Source of the DNA: Deltaproteobacteria bacterium
Lineage (GTDB): Bacteria; Bdellovibrionota_C; UBA2361; JAGFJO01
NCBI GenBank assembly: GCA_024102635.1
Contig: JAGFJO010000106.1
Coordinates: forward strand, 1-39,546
DNA: 39,546 bases
Direction of reading: 5' to 3'
Shown here one piece after another: positions 24,881 through 33,751 of this stretch (its first letter is position 1; every line of letters starts with the position of its first letter). The translations under genes and the position numbers were made by a program. The notes beneath the pieces were generated by a model. It saw only the letters and a program-made list of their open reading frames with translations, did no database searches and was not told the origin of the DNA.

Positions 24881-27067
24881 TCAGCATGAAGAGAGAAGAC
24901 GGTTAATTCTTGCCAGGATGATGTCTGAGTTAGCAGTCTTACTGACGAAATCGTCGGCACCGTGCTTCAATAGATTCAGCTCGTTTTCATCAGTAGCTGC
25001 CGCTGTCAGCATTAGAACAGGAATGTTCCGTGTTTGAGGGTCCTGTCGAAGCCGCTCTAGCGCCTCCAATCCGTTCATCTTGGGCATCATCAGATCGAGC
25101 ACAAGCAGCGAAGGGGGTCTCCTATATATCGCTTCTAGAGCTTCAAAGCCGTTAGTAGCTTCCTCCACCTCATACATATGCTGCTCAAGCAGCAGTTTGT
25201 AAACCATGCGCACATTTTCGTCGTCATCCGCAACAAGAATTCGCCTCTTGCAGATAGCGCCTGTTTGTCCCTCACCCTGGACGGCTACCGCACCGTTCTG
25301 TAGTGTGCCTTTGGCGCTGGTATCGAGCTGTCCCATCACCCGCTCGACCTCACTCAAGGAAGTGGTGCCGGATGCTATTATTTCAGCAGCAGATTCGCCA
25401 AGAGAAATAAATCCCTGCTCGAGTGCAAGCGCCTCAATGACCCGCTCCCCCTTCTCTTCCCGGATAGCTGCGCTTAGTTCGGGTCCGATTTCAAGATAGC
25501 TAAAAATTCCGACTCGTCCGCGATAGCCTGTGTAGTCGCAGATCTCGCATCCCACCGGGCCGTGAGCATTCTGTTCAGGGATCAATAGGCGCCTTAATCG
25601 CTCTCTCTCCGCGGGCTCCGCTTCTCCCTTACAGTTTTTACAGAGCTTCCGCACTAACCGCTGCGCCAAGACGCTGCCGAGAGACGATGCAATCATGAAG
25701 GAGGGAACCCCCAAATCTCTTAATCGGGTAACTGCGCCTGCCGCGGTGTTGGTATGGATTGTCGAGATTACTACGTGGCCGGTTTGCGCGACCTGCACGG
25801 CGGTAGCTGCCGTATCGGCGTCGCGAATCTCCCCCACCATAATGACGTCAGGGTCCTGCCTGAGCACGGAACGTAAGGCCTTAGGAAAGGTGAGGCCGAT
25901 CTTCTCGCTTACTTGAATCTGAGTAATTCCACTTACCCTGTTCTCGATCGGATCCTCAATTGTAACTATATTCTGCGTTCCGTCTTTCAGATGCATCAGA
26001 GCGGCATAAAGCGTCGAAGTCTTCCCGGACCCGGTAGGACCACAAATAAGGTGAATCTGTGATGATGAACGAAGTACCTTTTTAAATCGCTCGAGTAGTA
26101 CCGGTTGCATCCCGAGCGCATCTAAATCCAAACGTGAGAAATCCGTCGCCAGAATCCGCGCCACAAGGTTCTCTCCGTGAATGGTCGGGACTGTCGAAAC
26201 CCTAAGATCCCGCACGCCCTGGCTGGTTTTGAGCCGCAAGCGCCCGTCCTGTGGATGCCGGCGCTCGGTGATGTCCATGCCGCAAAGAACTTTTATTCGT
26301 GATACGACCGCCGTGCTGTAACCGGCAGGAACCTCCATCAGGTCACGCATGATCCCGTCGATCCTGATTCGTACCCGCACAACTTTTTGTTCAGGAGTTA
26401 CATGAAGGTCACTGGCGCCTTTGAGGATCGCACCGGCAAATATCTTGTTTACCAGCCGTACCACTGTCGGAGCGGAGATATCTTCCGCCGTGATACTTGA
26501 TTCAGGACCCGAGGGTCCTGTCGGGCTCGCTGTACTCTGCGCGCTTTCCTGCAGAAACTCGTTGAAATCCAGAGCATCCTTCAATTCTACTGTGCGGGAG
26601 ATAAGAGCTATAATTTCGGTTTCCCGGCCTACTACCGCACGCACTCTTCTATTCAGCGATTGTTCCAGTGATCTTATCGATTCGAGGTCAAGTGGATTCG
26701 CAATAGCTACTGTTACCTCTGAAGAGGAGACGGCCACGGGAATGGCGCGGCATCTCCTCCAAATTATAAGCGGGATCTCGCTGAACGGCTCACTTTCAAG
26801 TAGTTTAGCTATTCGATCCTGATCGCCGTCCGACGGTTCAAAGCGCTCTGTTTTAAGATGCGCAGCCACTTTGCCAATCGCTTCGCCTTCATCGAAAATC
26901 CCAAGATGACCAAAATGCGCAATGGGCGCGAACTCGGAAAATATGTGTTTCTGCTGCAAAAATGGTGGTTTGAGAAGATCGAGCTTGATTAATAGCTTAA
27001 CAAGCGTAAGGTCCGATTCCCGCGGAATAACTGGTTCAATCGCACTCCGATCGTGTCTGGCCGGCAT
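24881..27067 (-). CDS. PilB/GspE-type secretion ATPase fused to a C-terminal response-regulator receiver domain
   Basis: 728 residues. About 20-160 is a GspE/MshEN-type N-terminal region. The motor spans about 195-585: Walker A GPTGSGKT (343-350), Asp box TIEDPIENRV, Walker B DVIMVGEIRD, His box STIHTN, and a tetracysteine zinc site (Cys476, 479, 507, 510). These are all the features of assembly ATPases of type IV pili and type II secretion. A 20-residue Gly/Ala linker is followed by a full receiver domain (about 608-728) with the acidic DDD triad (614-616), phosphoacceptor Asp658 in LLVLDLMMP, Thr688 and Lys710. GGGGAG lies 5 bases before the ATG. No pilC, pilM-Q, pilin or gsp gene is nearby. 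Phosphorylation of Asp658 probably controls the motor; that is inference from architecture. Confidence 0.93.
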   Translation of the reverse strand: MPARHDRSAIEPVIPRESDLTLVKLLIKLDLLKPPFLQQKHIFSEFAPIAHFGHLGIFDEGEAIGKVAAHLKTERFEPSDGDQDRIAKLLESEPFSEIPLIIWRRCRAIPVAVSSSEVTVAIANPLDLESIRSLEQSLNRRVRAVVGRETEIIALISRTVELKDALDFNEFLQESAQSTASPTGPSGPESSITAEDISAPTVVRLVNKIFAGAILKGASDLHVTPEQKVVRVRIRIDGIMRDLMEVPAGYSTAVVSRIKVLCGMDITERRHPQDGRLRLKTSQGVRDLRVSTVPTIHGENLVARILATDFSRLDLDALGMQPVLLERFKKVLRSSSQIHLICGPTGSGKTSTLYAALMHLKDGTQNIVTIEDPIENRVSGITQIQVSEKIGLTFPKALRSVLRQDPDVIMVGEIRDADTAATAVQVAQTGHVVISTIHTNTAAGAVTRLRDLGVPSFMIASSLGSVLAQRLVRKLCKNCKGEAEPAERERLRRLLIPEQNAHGPVGCEICDYTGYRGRVGIFSYLEIGPELSAAIREEKGERVIEALALEQGFISLGESAAEIIASGTTSLSEVERVMGQLDTSAKGTLQNGAVAVQGEGQTGAICKRRILVADDDENVRMVYKLLLEQHMYEVEEATNGFEALEAIYRRPPSLLVLDLMMPKMNGLEALERLRQDPQTRNIPVLMLTAAATDENELNLLKHGADDFVSKTANSDIILARINRLLSSC

Positions 27068-27278
27068 ACTACTCCCCTCTTCTACATCTACCGCACCGGA
27101 AAGGTGGACAGCGTGGAGTTACTTAGCCACTTTAGGATCGGTTAGATGCCGGCGATACTGAAGCCCGATTGCGTTGCGCCTACCCAATCGCCTAACCTTA
27201 TGTTAGTACTCACTTTATTCAAGCAGATCAGAGCTGATTCAATCGCGGCGTGTAATCGGGTTCGCTTGCGGCGACATG

Positions 27279-28517
27279 TTAGCGCGGGATCTCGACTACA
27301 GCAGCGCTCTGGCCCACCGATTGAGAGATATGCTCGTAAAGTCTGTTCAACTCCGAGGAAAAATTTGCAAAGGTATATTTTTCATCCGCTGTGGCGCGGG
27401 CACGTAACCCGAGCTCTCTGCGTAGCCTATCGTCCCCGCTCAATGCCAGCCAGGCTGCCGCGAAATGCTCGATATCGGGCTTGGTAAGCATTGCAGTGGA
27501 GGAATCAAGGACTTGGGTGTGGGTCGCTAGCTCGGTTGCCAGCAAAGCCTTTCCTGCATGCATATAAGAATACAGTTTCATCGGAGTGTTATTGCCCTTG
27601 ATGCGTGGAGAAACGAGTATGTCCGCCTGAGTAATGTAATCGCCAAGTCGCGAGACAGGACGCGGGCCAAGAAGCTTGATCCGGCTCTCGAGCCCTAAAC
27701 TCCGCACTTTTGCTTTGTACTGCGCAAGATGGGCATCGGATCCTCCAATTATTATCAGCCGGCCCGAGGATTGTTTACTGCAGACCGATGCAAAGCTCTC
27801 TATCATCAGATCGATCCCTTGATAGTGCTCTAGATTACCCACATAGAGGGAGAGAATCTCTCCTTCAGGCACACCGGATTCGGCTCTTAAATCTATAGTT
27901 CCGTCGATCTCATCAAGGTTAAGAAGCGACACGTCGCGCAATATAAAAGTTTTGCGCGCTCCATGGTTACTTGCCAGCACTCCAAGGGCGTCACATACAG
28001 GGGCAACTGCCGCGCTGTTTCGAATAGCAAGCCTTTCGAGCCAGGACAGCACGGGATAAAGCGGCTTGAATATGCGCCACTTCTCGGTGACCTGCATGGC
28101 CAATGAGGAATCCATATCGTAGATGTAGGGGATGCCGTAAATCCACTTGATAAGCATGGCAACGTACACCCCTTCCTCGACCGCATGCACCAAATCATAC
28201 TTCTTTTTTCTTGCCGCCCGGACCAGCTTGAATGCTTTGAACAAAAAGAGGATGTCACAGATTAACTTCTTAACCGAAACCCCCGGGCCTATTCCTCTCA
28301 CGAAGTAAGCCAACCAACGAGGCACTGTAATACGGTGCAGCGCTACGTTCGGAATATCAATCGGCTGACCTTCATGGTAGGCCAATAAATCAATCTCGCT
28401 CTGTGTATCGCCGTTTCTTCGATTACGCTCGGCTATTACGGTCAATGCAAGCCGCACCGCTATTGGAGTGCCTCGCTCTTGGAAAAAAGGTTGGGGAGCT
28501 AAAAAAAGCAGCTTCAT
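27279..28517 (-). CDS. GT4-family glycosyltransferase
   Basis: 412 residues. MKLLFLAPQPFFQERGTPIAV is a recurrent N-terminus of GT4 enzymes in surface-polysaccharide clusters. DLVHAVEEGVYVA and IPYIYDMDSSLA mark the acceptor half; the donor half shows ILSLYVGNLEHYQGIDLMIESF, LIIIGGSDAHLAQYKA, IKLLGPRPVSRLGDYITQADILVSPR and IKGNNTPMKLYSYMHAGKALLAT. The usual E-x7-E is replaced by KGNNTPMKLYSYM, a variant seen in this subfamily. The gene starts 10 bases after the FrhB-like gene stop, with AAGG about 12 bases upstream, so they form one transcript. It probably transfers a hexose to a lipid-linked or protein acceptor. Downstream, 211 bases separate it from the PilB-like gene. Confidence 0.9.
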   Translation of the reverse strand: MKLLFLAPQPFFQERGTPIAVRLALTVIAERNRRNGDTQSEIDLLAYHEGQPIDIPNVALHRITVPRWLAYFVRGIGPGVSVKKLICDILFLFKAFKLVRAARKKKYDLVHAVEEGVYVAMLIKWIYGIPYIYDMDSSLAMQVTEKWRIFKPLYPVLSWLERLAIRNSAAVAPVCDALGVLASNHGARKTFILRDVSLLNLDEIDGTIDLRAESGVPEGEILSLYVGNLEHYQGIDLMIESFASVCSKQSSGRLIIIGGSDAHLAQYKAKVRSLGLESRIKLLGPRPVSRLGDYITQADILVSPRIKGNNTPMKLYSYMHAGKALLATELATHTQVLDSSTAMLTKPDIEHFAAAWLALSGDDRLRRELGLRARATADEKYTFANFSSELNRLYEHISQSVGQSAAVVEIPR

Positions 28518-28527
28518 GTATCGAGCC

Positions 28528-30084
28528 TTACCTTCTTCCGAAAAACTTCCGCAAGACCCGCGCTTTCGTATCGCGCACCCAGAATCGCAGCGCGCGCCGT
28601 TTATTGTTCAGCCACAGCAAGCCGTATCCACCGTCGGAGAGAAAGAAACGCAGCACTGCTGCACGGAAGCGCGGAAGATAACAGAAAATGTGAGTGAGCA
28701 TGTGCAGCTCCGTTTTCACGAACTGTTTCCCTGATTGACTCGGCAGCCGGAACCCGTGCTCGCCGTAAGCGGGAATCGGCCTGCCTTGCCGGCGAAGCGT
28801 CTCGATGATACGGAATGCGCGCCAGCGCTTTTCAGTTGCCATCATTCGATTGCAGGCCAATGCTTCTCTGCGCGTAACCGGCTCATGAACTATACGCCCT
28901 TCGCTGATTAGGCCGTCAATTATCTTCTGTGCGCGCGCACTTCTTACCAACGCAAAGCTCCACCCCTTGTAAAAGTCAACACTGGGGTTTGGTGGAGCCA
29001 TCCAAGGGTCTCCAACGGCGATATCCGCAAACTCAGCAGACGCGTCAAAACATGTCAAACAGCGCGAGGGAGTATAAAGGCGATATACTATGTTGATAAT
29101 CTCCATGGACGATGGCCTAAATCCGCTTCTATTACTGAAATATACCGGGTGAAGGGTACCGTCATCCAATTCCAGATGCGGCGTGCCGGGGTGCTTGCCC
29201 ACCCGCGAGATGTAGCGTTTTGCACGTTTGCGCTTCTCTGAATCAATACTCTCCCAGATTATCCGCAGCCCCTCATGTTCGATCGCGGCATGGCAAAAGA
29301 GACCGATGGTCAGAACCACTCGCTCTTTTATCCTCGCATCAAGTTCAGCCGCTTTAACGAAACCATGTATCTGGCAGGGAAGCCCAACCAACGCATATCG
29401 TCCCTGTAGGTTACGAATCTCGGAGAACATGGTATTGGTAGGCGAGATTGCATATTTCGATTTCATCGCCGAGAGAACTTCCTGCTTACTTCGGGCCACC
29501 ATGGGCCGGCCCTTCCATAAAATGCCGGGATCGGAGGCGATAACGACAGCGCCGTCAATCTGATTGCTTTCAAGAAGATAAATCAATATGTCGCTCACCA
29601 ACCCGCCGCTGGTAGATTTCTCTTGGATATCCGCATCAGAGCTGTGCGAGATTAGTGCGGTTTTGAAGTTCCCATGAGTGGAGGTAATATCTCCACGTTC
29701 TCCGAATAAAGACTCGTGAGCGGAGTGGAAGTTAAACTCGTCTCCGGGACAAACCTTCATGCATAAATCGCAGTCCGTGCAAGCGCTAAGGTTCTTAATT
29801 GTAGGATACTCCTCCTCATCCAGGCCGAGCACGCCGGTCGGGCAGATCCCCACACAGGAGCCGCATCTATGACAGAGGCCGCCATCAATGATGCGTGCCA
29901 ACCCGCGCAATGCGCGAGGCTGCGGGGGCGACTCTTCCAGCGGTTTGCCGCTGAGCGGCGCCACGAACGGTCCTTCCCGCCGCAGCGGCGCTTCTTGGCC
30001 GACAATTCGCAGGCTGTTCTTTACGCCGCCCGTCGACGAGCCGTTTTGCAGCGATGTGCCGCCCTCTTCAGAAACCAAACCCAT
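28528..30084 (-). CDS. FrhB/FdhB-family Fe-S protein (coenzyme F420 hydrogenase beta-subunit-like)
   Basis: 518 residues. After a 60-residue low-complexity leader come two complete 4Fe-4S ferredoxin motifs: Cys71-74-77-81 (CHRCGSCVGIC) and Cys102-105-108-112 (CTDCDLCMKVC). The FrhB/FdhB N-domain (KTALISHSSDADIQEKSTSG) and C-domain (LVGLPCQIHGF, CLTCFDASAEFADIAVGDPW) follow, with further conserved cysteines. In hydrogenases this fold binds FAD and moves electrons to F420. Stand-alone homologues are common in polysaccharide loci, often near pyruvyl transferases, with unclear chemistry. AAAAGG lies 6 bases before the ATG. It lies between two GT4 genes, so a redox step on a sugar or lipid carrier is plausible but unproven. 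No pyruvyl transferase gene is in the window. Confidence 0.88.
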   Translation of the reverse strand: MGLVSEEGGTSLQNGSSTGGVKNSLRIVGQEAPLRREGPFVAPLSGKPLEESPPQPRALRGLARIIDGGLCHRCGSCVGICPTGVLGLDEEEYPTIKNLSACTDCDLCMKVCPGDEFNFHSAHESLFGERGDITSTHGNFKTALISHSSDADIQEKSTSGGLVSDILIYLLESNQIDGAVVIASDPGILWKGRPMVARSKQEVLSAMKSKYAISPTNTMFSEIRNLQGRYALVGLPCQIHGFVKAAELDARIKERVVLTIGLFCHAAIEHEGLRIIWESIDSEKRKRAKRYISRVGKHPGTPHLELDDGTLHPVYFSNRSGFRPSSMEIINIVYRLYTPSRCLTCFDASAEFADIAVGDPWMAPPNPSVDFYKGWSFALVRSARAQKIIDGLISEGRIVHEPVTRREALACNRMMATEKRWRAFRIIETLRRQGRPIPAYGEHGFRLPSQSGKQFVKTELHMLTHIFCYLPRFRAAVLRFFLSDGGYGLLWLNNKRRALRFWVRDTKARVLRKFFGRR

Positions 30085-30153
30085 TCAAGCCTTTTGTTAG
30101 TAACTTAGGTTTCAATTTATAGAAGCAATCCTCAAGCCAGTCAAACAACGGCT

Positions 30154-31284
30154 TCATGAGCATAGCCGGGCGAATAGCCGCTCGTATAGATCGGCGATAG
30201 CTTCCCAGTTGTACACCTTCTCTGCCCTTTCTTTGGCGAGAGCTCCGAATTCCCGTGCCGTTTCCGGCTCATTTAGAATCTTTTCGAATAGACCGCTAAG
30301 CTCGCTGAAGTCATTTTTGCTGTAGATCATTCCTGTCTCGCCCAATACCTCGCGGTTCTCGGGCGTTCCGTTAGCGATCACGCAGTTGCCGTATGCCATC
30401 GCCTCAATTAGGGCGGGGTGTGTTCCTCCCACCTCGGTTGCCTGAACGTAGCAGTAACAGTTGGATTGCAGCTCCTGATAAGCTTCACCAAACTGAAATC
30501 CCGTGAAAACTACGCGGCTGCCCTCGGCCGCCAGCCGCAGCGAACGTTTGTAGTCCTCCGCATACGGAGCATCTCCCACAATCACAAGAGGTAGAGTTGT
30601 GTTCACCCTGCTATAGGCCTTGATTACACCCAGAGCATTATTCTCAGGTTCGAGCCTACTTACATAGAGGATATAGCCCCTCTCAATAAGTCCGAACTGT
30701 TTCAGAGCTGCCCCGGCAGGGCGGCGAACGGCTTTAGCGCCATAGGCTATTATATCGCTCTCACAGTTATACCGCTCTTTATAGTAGTCGCCTATCACAT
30801 GCGCATCAGCGACCACCCTGGATGCAAACCAGACCGAGCACTTTTCACCGAGCAAATACCATAATTTCCCAACCTTGCTCCATTTAGTGCGTTCTCTTTC
30901 AATGCCGTCCACATTGATAGCAATAGGAAAACCGCGCGCGCGGCCGATCCAAGCAAACGGGCTATTGGCCGCATTGCAAAGCAGAATTACATCGAAATTC
31001 CGAAACCAGAGGTCCACCATGCTTAGTAGGCCATGAAGCGGTGTCTCAAGGTACTTCTGCATAATGGTAGGAATATACCTTAGTCTGACTTCGCCATGGC
31101 GATCTGGCCGGGTTTTGCCATCGAAGAACCTCCTTCTGCAGTATACGGTCACCTGATGCCCGCGGCCGCTAAGAACGGCACTTAGCTCATCGGCAAATGT
31201 CTCGAATCCTCCGTATCTTGCAGGAATTCCACGTGTTCCTAAAATTGCAATGTGAAGAGCCAAGGGCACCTTTACAACATTCAA
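30154..31284 (-). CDS. GT4-family glycosyltransferase with DUF1972-type N-terminus (rhamnosyltransferase-like)
   Basis: 376 residues. HIAILGTRGIPARYGGFETF is the hallmark of the DUF1972 N-terminal domain found on rhamnosyl- and other deoxysugar transferases. LLCNAANSPFAWIG and INVDGIERERTKWSKVGK also fit that family. The donor half reads YILYVSRLEPENNALGVIKAY, LVIVGDAPYAEDYKRSL and VVFTGFQFGEAYQELQSNCYCYVQATEVGGTHPALIEAMA split over the usual loops, with EVGGTHPALIE as the E-x7-E donor motif. It is the first gene of the second glycan transcript, followed by the FrhB-like gene after 69 bases. It faces away from the hybrid kinase gene across a 160-base gap. The sugar is not determined; no rml genes are present here. 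Confidence 0.92.
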   Translation of the reverse strand: MNVVKVPLALHIAILGTRGIPARYGGFETFADELSAVLSGRGHQVTVYCRRRFFDGKTRPDRHGEVRLRYIPTIMQKYLETPLHGLLSMVDLWFRNFDVILLCNAANSPFAWIGRARGFPIAINVDGIERERTKWSKVGKLWYLLGEKCSVWFASRVVADAHVIGDYYKERYNCESDIIAYGAKAVRRPAGAALKQFGLIERGYILYVSRLEPENNALGVIKAYSRVNTTLPLVIVGDAPYAEDYKRSLRLAAEGSRVVFTGFQFGEAYQELQSNCYCYVQATEVGGTHPALIEAMAYGNCVIANGTPENREVLGETGMIYSKNDFSELSGLFEKILNEPETAREFGALAKERAEKVYNWEAIADLYERLFARLCS

Positions 31285-31359
31285 AGAGTTAGAAGGAGCT
31301 TTTGGGCGAGCATCGCTTAATGCGTCAAGCTGCTTAGCTCGTGATGGACGCCATTATCC

Positions 31360-31375
31360 TAGGAAGATTTTCCTA
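31360..31375. promoter_or_regulatory. Perfect 6-bp inverted repeat in a divergent promoter region
   Basis: TAGGAA-GATT-TTCCTA lies between the divergent DUF1972 glycosyltransferase and hybrid kinase genes, 70 bases before the kinase GTG. It could be an operator or a small hairpin. There is no direct evidence of a binding protein. Confidence 0.25.
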
Positions 31376-31444
31376 CAACAATACCTATTATTTGGTTATC
31401 ATCAGTTGAAGTAGTACGCTTAAACAAGAAACGTAAGGGCGCTT

Positions 31445-33490
31445 GTGAGTAGCAGTTTTGACGGTTCCGGAAAAACTGAGAACAAAGCTTCAGATGCTGC
31501 GGACGGCGGCAGGGCTGAAAGCGTTTCGGAAAGCGTAACTTCCGTCAACGGCACCCCATCCGGCGGGGGGAGCGGCGGCGCTCTTGTGCAGAGCCTAACA
31601 TCAACAGCGAAGCTTTTCATTTTTGCATATTCACCTAGAGCGCGCTCACTGATTACTTGGAGTGACAATGCCCCCTCGATATTGGGAGTAAAAGATACGA
31701 CAATTGCGCGCGACGCGAACCTTTTCCTGCGCCACGTGCATGATGACGACCGTTTCCTTCTACTGACAGACCTGGAGGAGGCTTTGAAGGGAGGAAGGGA
31801 GTACCGCGCGACGTACCGCTGGATCCGCCCGGACAACAATGAGCTTCGATGGCTGCATTGCCGCGCTGCCATCACGCAACGTGATGAGGAATCCCTTTTT
31901 GAAGGGATTATATTGGACCTCACGGACGAGTTCACCGGAGAGATTGCGCATATTGCCGGGCCGGATTCCATAGCGACACTGATGGCGGCGTTTCCCACCA
32001 TGGTGTTTACGCTGGATAGAGACATGAGGATTCTGCGCCTGAACTGCCCCGATAACATGCGCGAATTTACCTTCGGCGATCAACAGTTCCACCGCGAAAA
32101 TTTTAAGATCGGACGCACCTTCCTTGATTGCTTCAAAGATGGCAGCAAGCGCCGTCACTACGAAGAGTTCCTCAAAGAGATTTCAAGCGGAGCCTCACAA
32201 TACCACCGTGAACGAATCGTTTCCATGGAGCTGGTATACTGTCTCGAAATTTTTCCGCTATTGCAGAGAGGCACGATCGAGGGCTTCCTTTTCGTCGTCT
32301 CAGAGATAAGTGAATTAGTGAACTTAGAGAGAGAGCTTGCTCAGCTTCACAAAACGGAGGGTCTCAGACTTCTGGCAGCCGGAGTGTCGCATAACTTCAA
32401 CAATTCGATGCAAAGTATCATCGGCCATGCCACCATAATCCGTAATCATCCCAACAATGCGCAGTTAGCTCTCGACTCGGCCCAGGCGATTATCGACATT
32501 GTAAATAGAACTTCCGAGCTTTCGCGGCAGCTATTCATCTCTGAAGAGAGCAGCAAGAATCTTTTGGTTCCGGTAGATTTGAACCTTGCAGCAATGAGCG
32601 CCGCCAACAGAGTTGAAGGCCTTTTTTCGAGCTCGCTTAAGATCGCAGTGGCGTTCGGCACCCCCGCGCCCGTTGTAGCTACCCAAGATAAGCTAGTGAC
32701 CGCAATTGAAGCGCTGATAAAGAATGCGCGTGAATCGATGCCGCAGGGAGGCACTCTCTCGATAAAAACTTATCAAGCCTACATAAGCGAAAACGAAGTC
32801 GCGGGCCTTAAGTCCGGTAGCTACGCAAAGCTAGCCATTAGCGATTCGGGATCGGGCATGTCGGAAGCGGTAAAGGAGCGCTGCTTCGAGCCTTTCTTTA
32901 CCACGAAGGATAAAGACCCCCATACGGGTGTAAGCTTAAGCGGAAGCGGGTTAGGACTCTCACAGGCGTACGCCATTCTCCGTGAGTTAAATGGCATGCT
33001 GACCGTGGAAAGCTTGCCCGGATTCGGCACTACAGTTTCCGTCTACCTTCCCTCCAAGGATGACAGCGAAGATGCCGAAAGACGAAGCTCCTTATTCTCC
33101 ATAGAGCCCGGCTCCGCCCCGGACGTTCTAATAGTGGATGATGACTTGATGGTGCTGCAGACTGCCAAGACTATATTGGAAGACGCCGGACTGACTTGCG
33201 TTGTGGCTGAAGATTCGACCCGTGCACTCAGTATTATGAATAAATTCAGGCGCGAGCTGCAGTTGGTGATTGTCGATGCCGTAATGCCCGGTATGGACGG
33301 CGCCACACTTTTGAGGCGGATTAAAAGGATTAATCACAGTATTGTGGCACTCGGTTTCACCGGCGCGCCCAGTGAATCGCTGCAGAAGCTGCTCGACGCC
33401 GGGGCCGTGCAGGTGCTAAAAAAGCCCGTTGATTCAGATACCCTTAAGAGCACTGTGTGCCAGGCACTTCAGTCCCAGCAGGCGGCTTAA
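31445..33490 (+). CDS. Soluble hybrid histidine kinase (PAS-like sensors, HisKA/HATPase, C-terminal receiver)
   Basis: 681 residues starting at a GTG, with AAGGG just upstream. No membrane segment is visible, so it should be cytoplasmic. A Ser/Gly-rich leader (1-50) precedes a PAS-like region at about 55-165 (RWIRPDNNELRWLHCRA is PAC-like) and a second one at about 170-290. The dimerisation helix has SHNFNNSMQSIIGHA with phospho-His316, where Asn replaces the usual acidic residue at H+1. The ATPase domain has the N box ALIKNARES, G1 ISDSGSGM, F box CFEPFFTTK and G2 SGSGLGLS. The receiver (about 560-675) has DDD at 565-567, Asp611 and Lys660. It stands alone between divergent and downstream genes with no response regulator beside it. 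The input signal is unknown. Confidence 0.93.
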   Translation: MSSSFDGSGKTENKASDAADGGRAESVSESVTSVNGTPSGGGSGGALVQSLTSTAKLFIFAYSPRARSLITWSDNAPSILGVKDTTIARDANLFLRHVHDDDRFLLLTDLEEALKGGREYRATYRWIRPDNNELRWLHCRAAITQRDEESLFEGIILDLTDEFTGEIAHIAGPDSIATLMAAFPTMVFTLDRDMRILRLNCPDNMREFTFGDQQFHRENFKIGRTFLDCFKDGSKRRHYEEFLKEISSGASQYHRERIVSMELVYCLEIFPLLQRGTIEGFLFVVSEISELVNLERELAQLHKTEGLRLLAAGVSHNFNNSMQSIIGHATIIRNHPNNAQLALDSAQAIIDIVNRTSELSRQLFISEESSKNLLVPVDLNLAAMSAANRVEGLFSSSLKIAVAFGTPAPVVATQDKLVTAIEALIKNARESMPQGGTLSIKTYQAYISENEVAGLKSGSYAKLAISDSGSGMSEAVKERCFEPFFTTKDKDPHTGVSLSGSGLGLSQAYAILRELNGMLTVESLPGFGTTVSVYLPSKDDSEDAERRSSLFSIEPGSAPDVLIVDDDLMVLQTAKTILEDAGLTCVVAEDSTRALSIMNKFRRELQLVIVDAVMPGMDGATLLRRIKRINHSIVALGFTGAPSESLQKLLDAGAVQVLKKPVDSDTLKSTVCQALQSQQAA

Positions 33491-33545
33491 ACGCGGGAAG
33501 CTCGTTGGCAATGCAACAAGGTGCGAAAAAAAATCATGCGCAGAC

Positions 33546-33586
33546 GCCTAATTTCAACCACTTAGACCTTCAGGCCGTTTTTTTTT
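33546..33586 (+). terminator. Weak candidate terminator after the hybrid kinase gene
   Basis: A run of nine T bases (33578-33586) follows GGCCG, and GCCT (33546-33549) can pair with AGGC (33572-33575) around a large loop. The T-tract is convincing but the stem is short. It lies 56 bases after the kinase stop, inside a 261-base gap before the coupling-ATPase gene. Nothing else clear is seen in that gap. Confidence 0.3.
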
Positions 33587-33751
33587 AAGGAACACTGCGG
33601 CAACATATATCAATAACATTTCTAAGAGTTAACTGACTGATTCCATGATATTATTCCCCTAATTGCTTTCGCGCATATAGGGGCTGAGGTAAAGTTTGTT
33701 AGAATTCAACCTCCGGCAGTCACTGTTAAAGTGCTCTTTGGGACAAGCTAG

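Noticed and set aside
25054..25066. GCTCTAGCG sequence resembling an arm of the 15232-15299 hairpin
   Set aside because: It is inside the receiver-domain coding region, has no matching second arm nearby and is best explained by chance.
31420..32058. 212-codon open frame antisense to the hybrid kinase gene
   Set aside because: Ser/Arg-rich translation with no recognisable domain, fully inside a well-supported kinase gene.
33690..33697. Perfect TAAAGTTT (sigma-28 -35 box) before the coupling ATPase gene
   Set aside because: At the proper distance there is no GCCGATAA-like -10 element, so a flagellar promoter is not supported.
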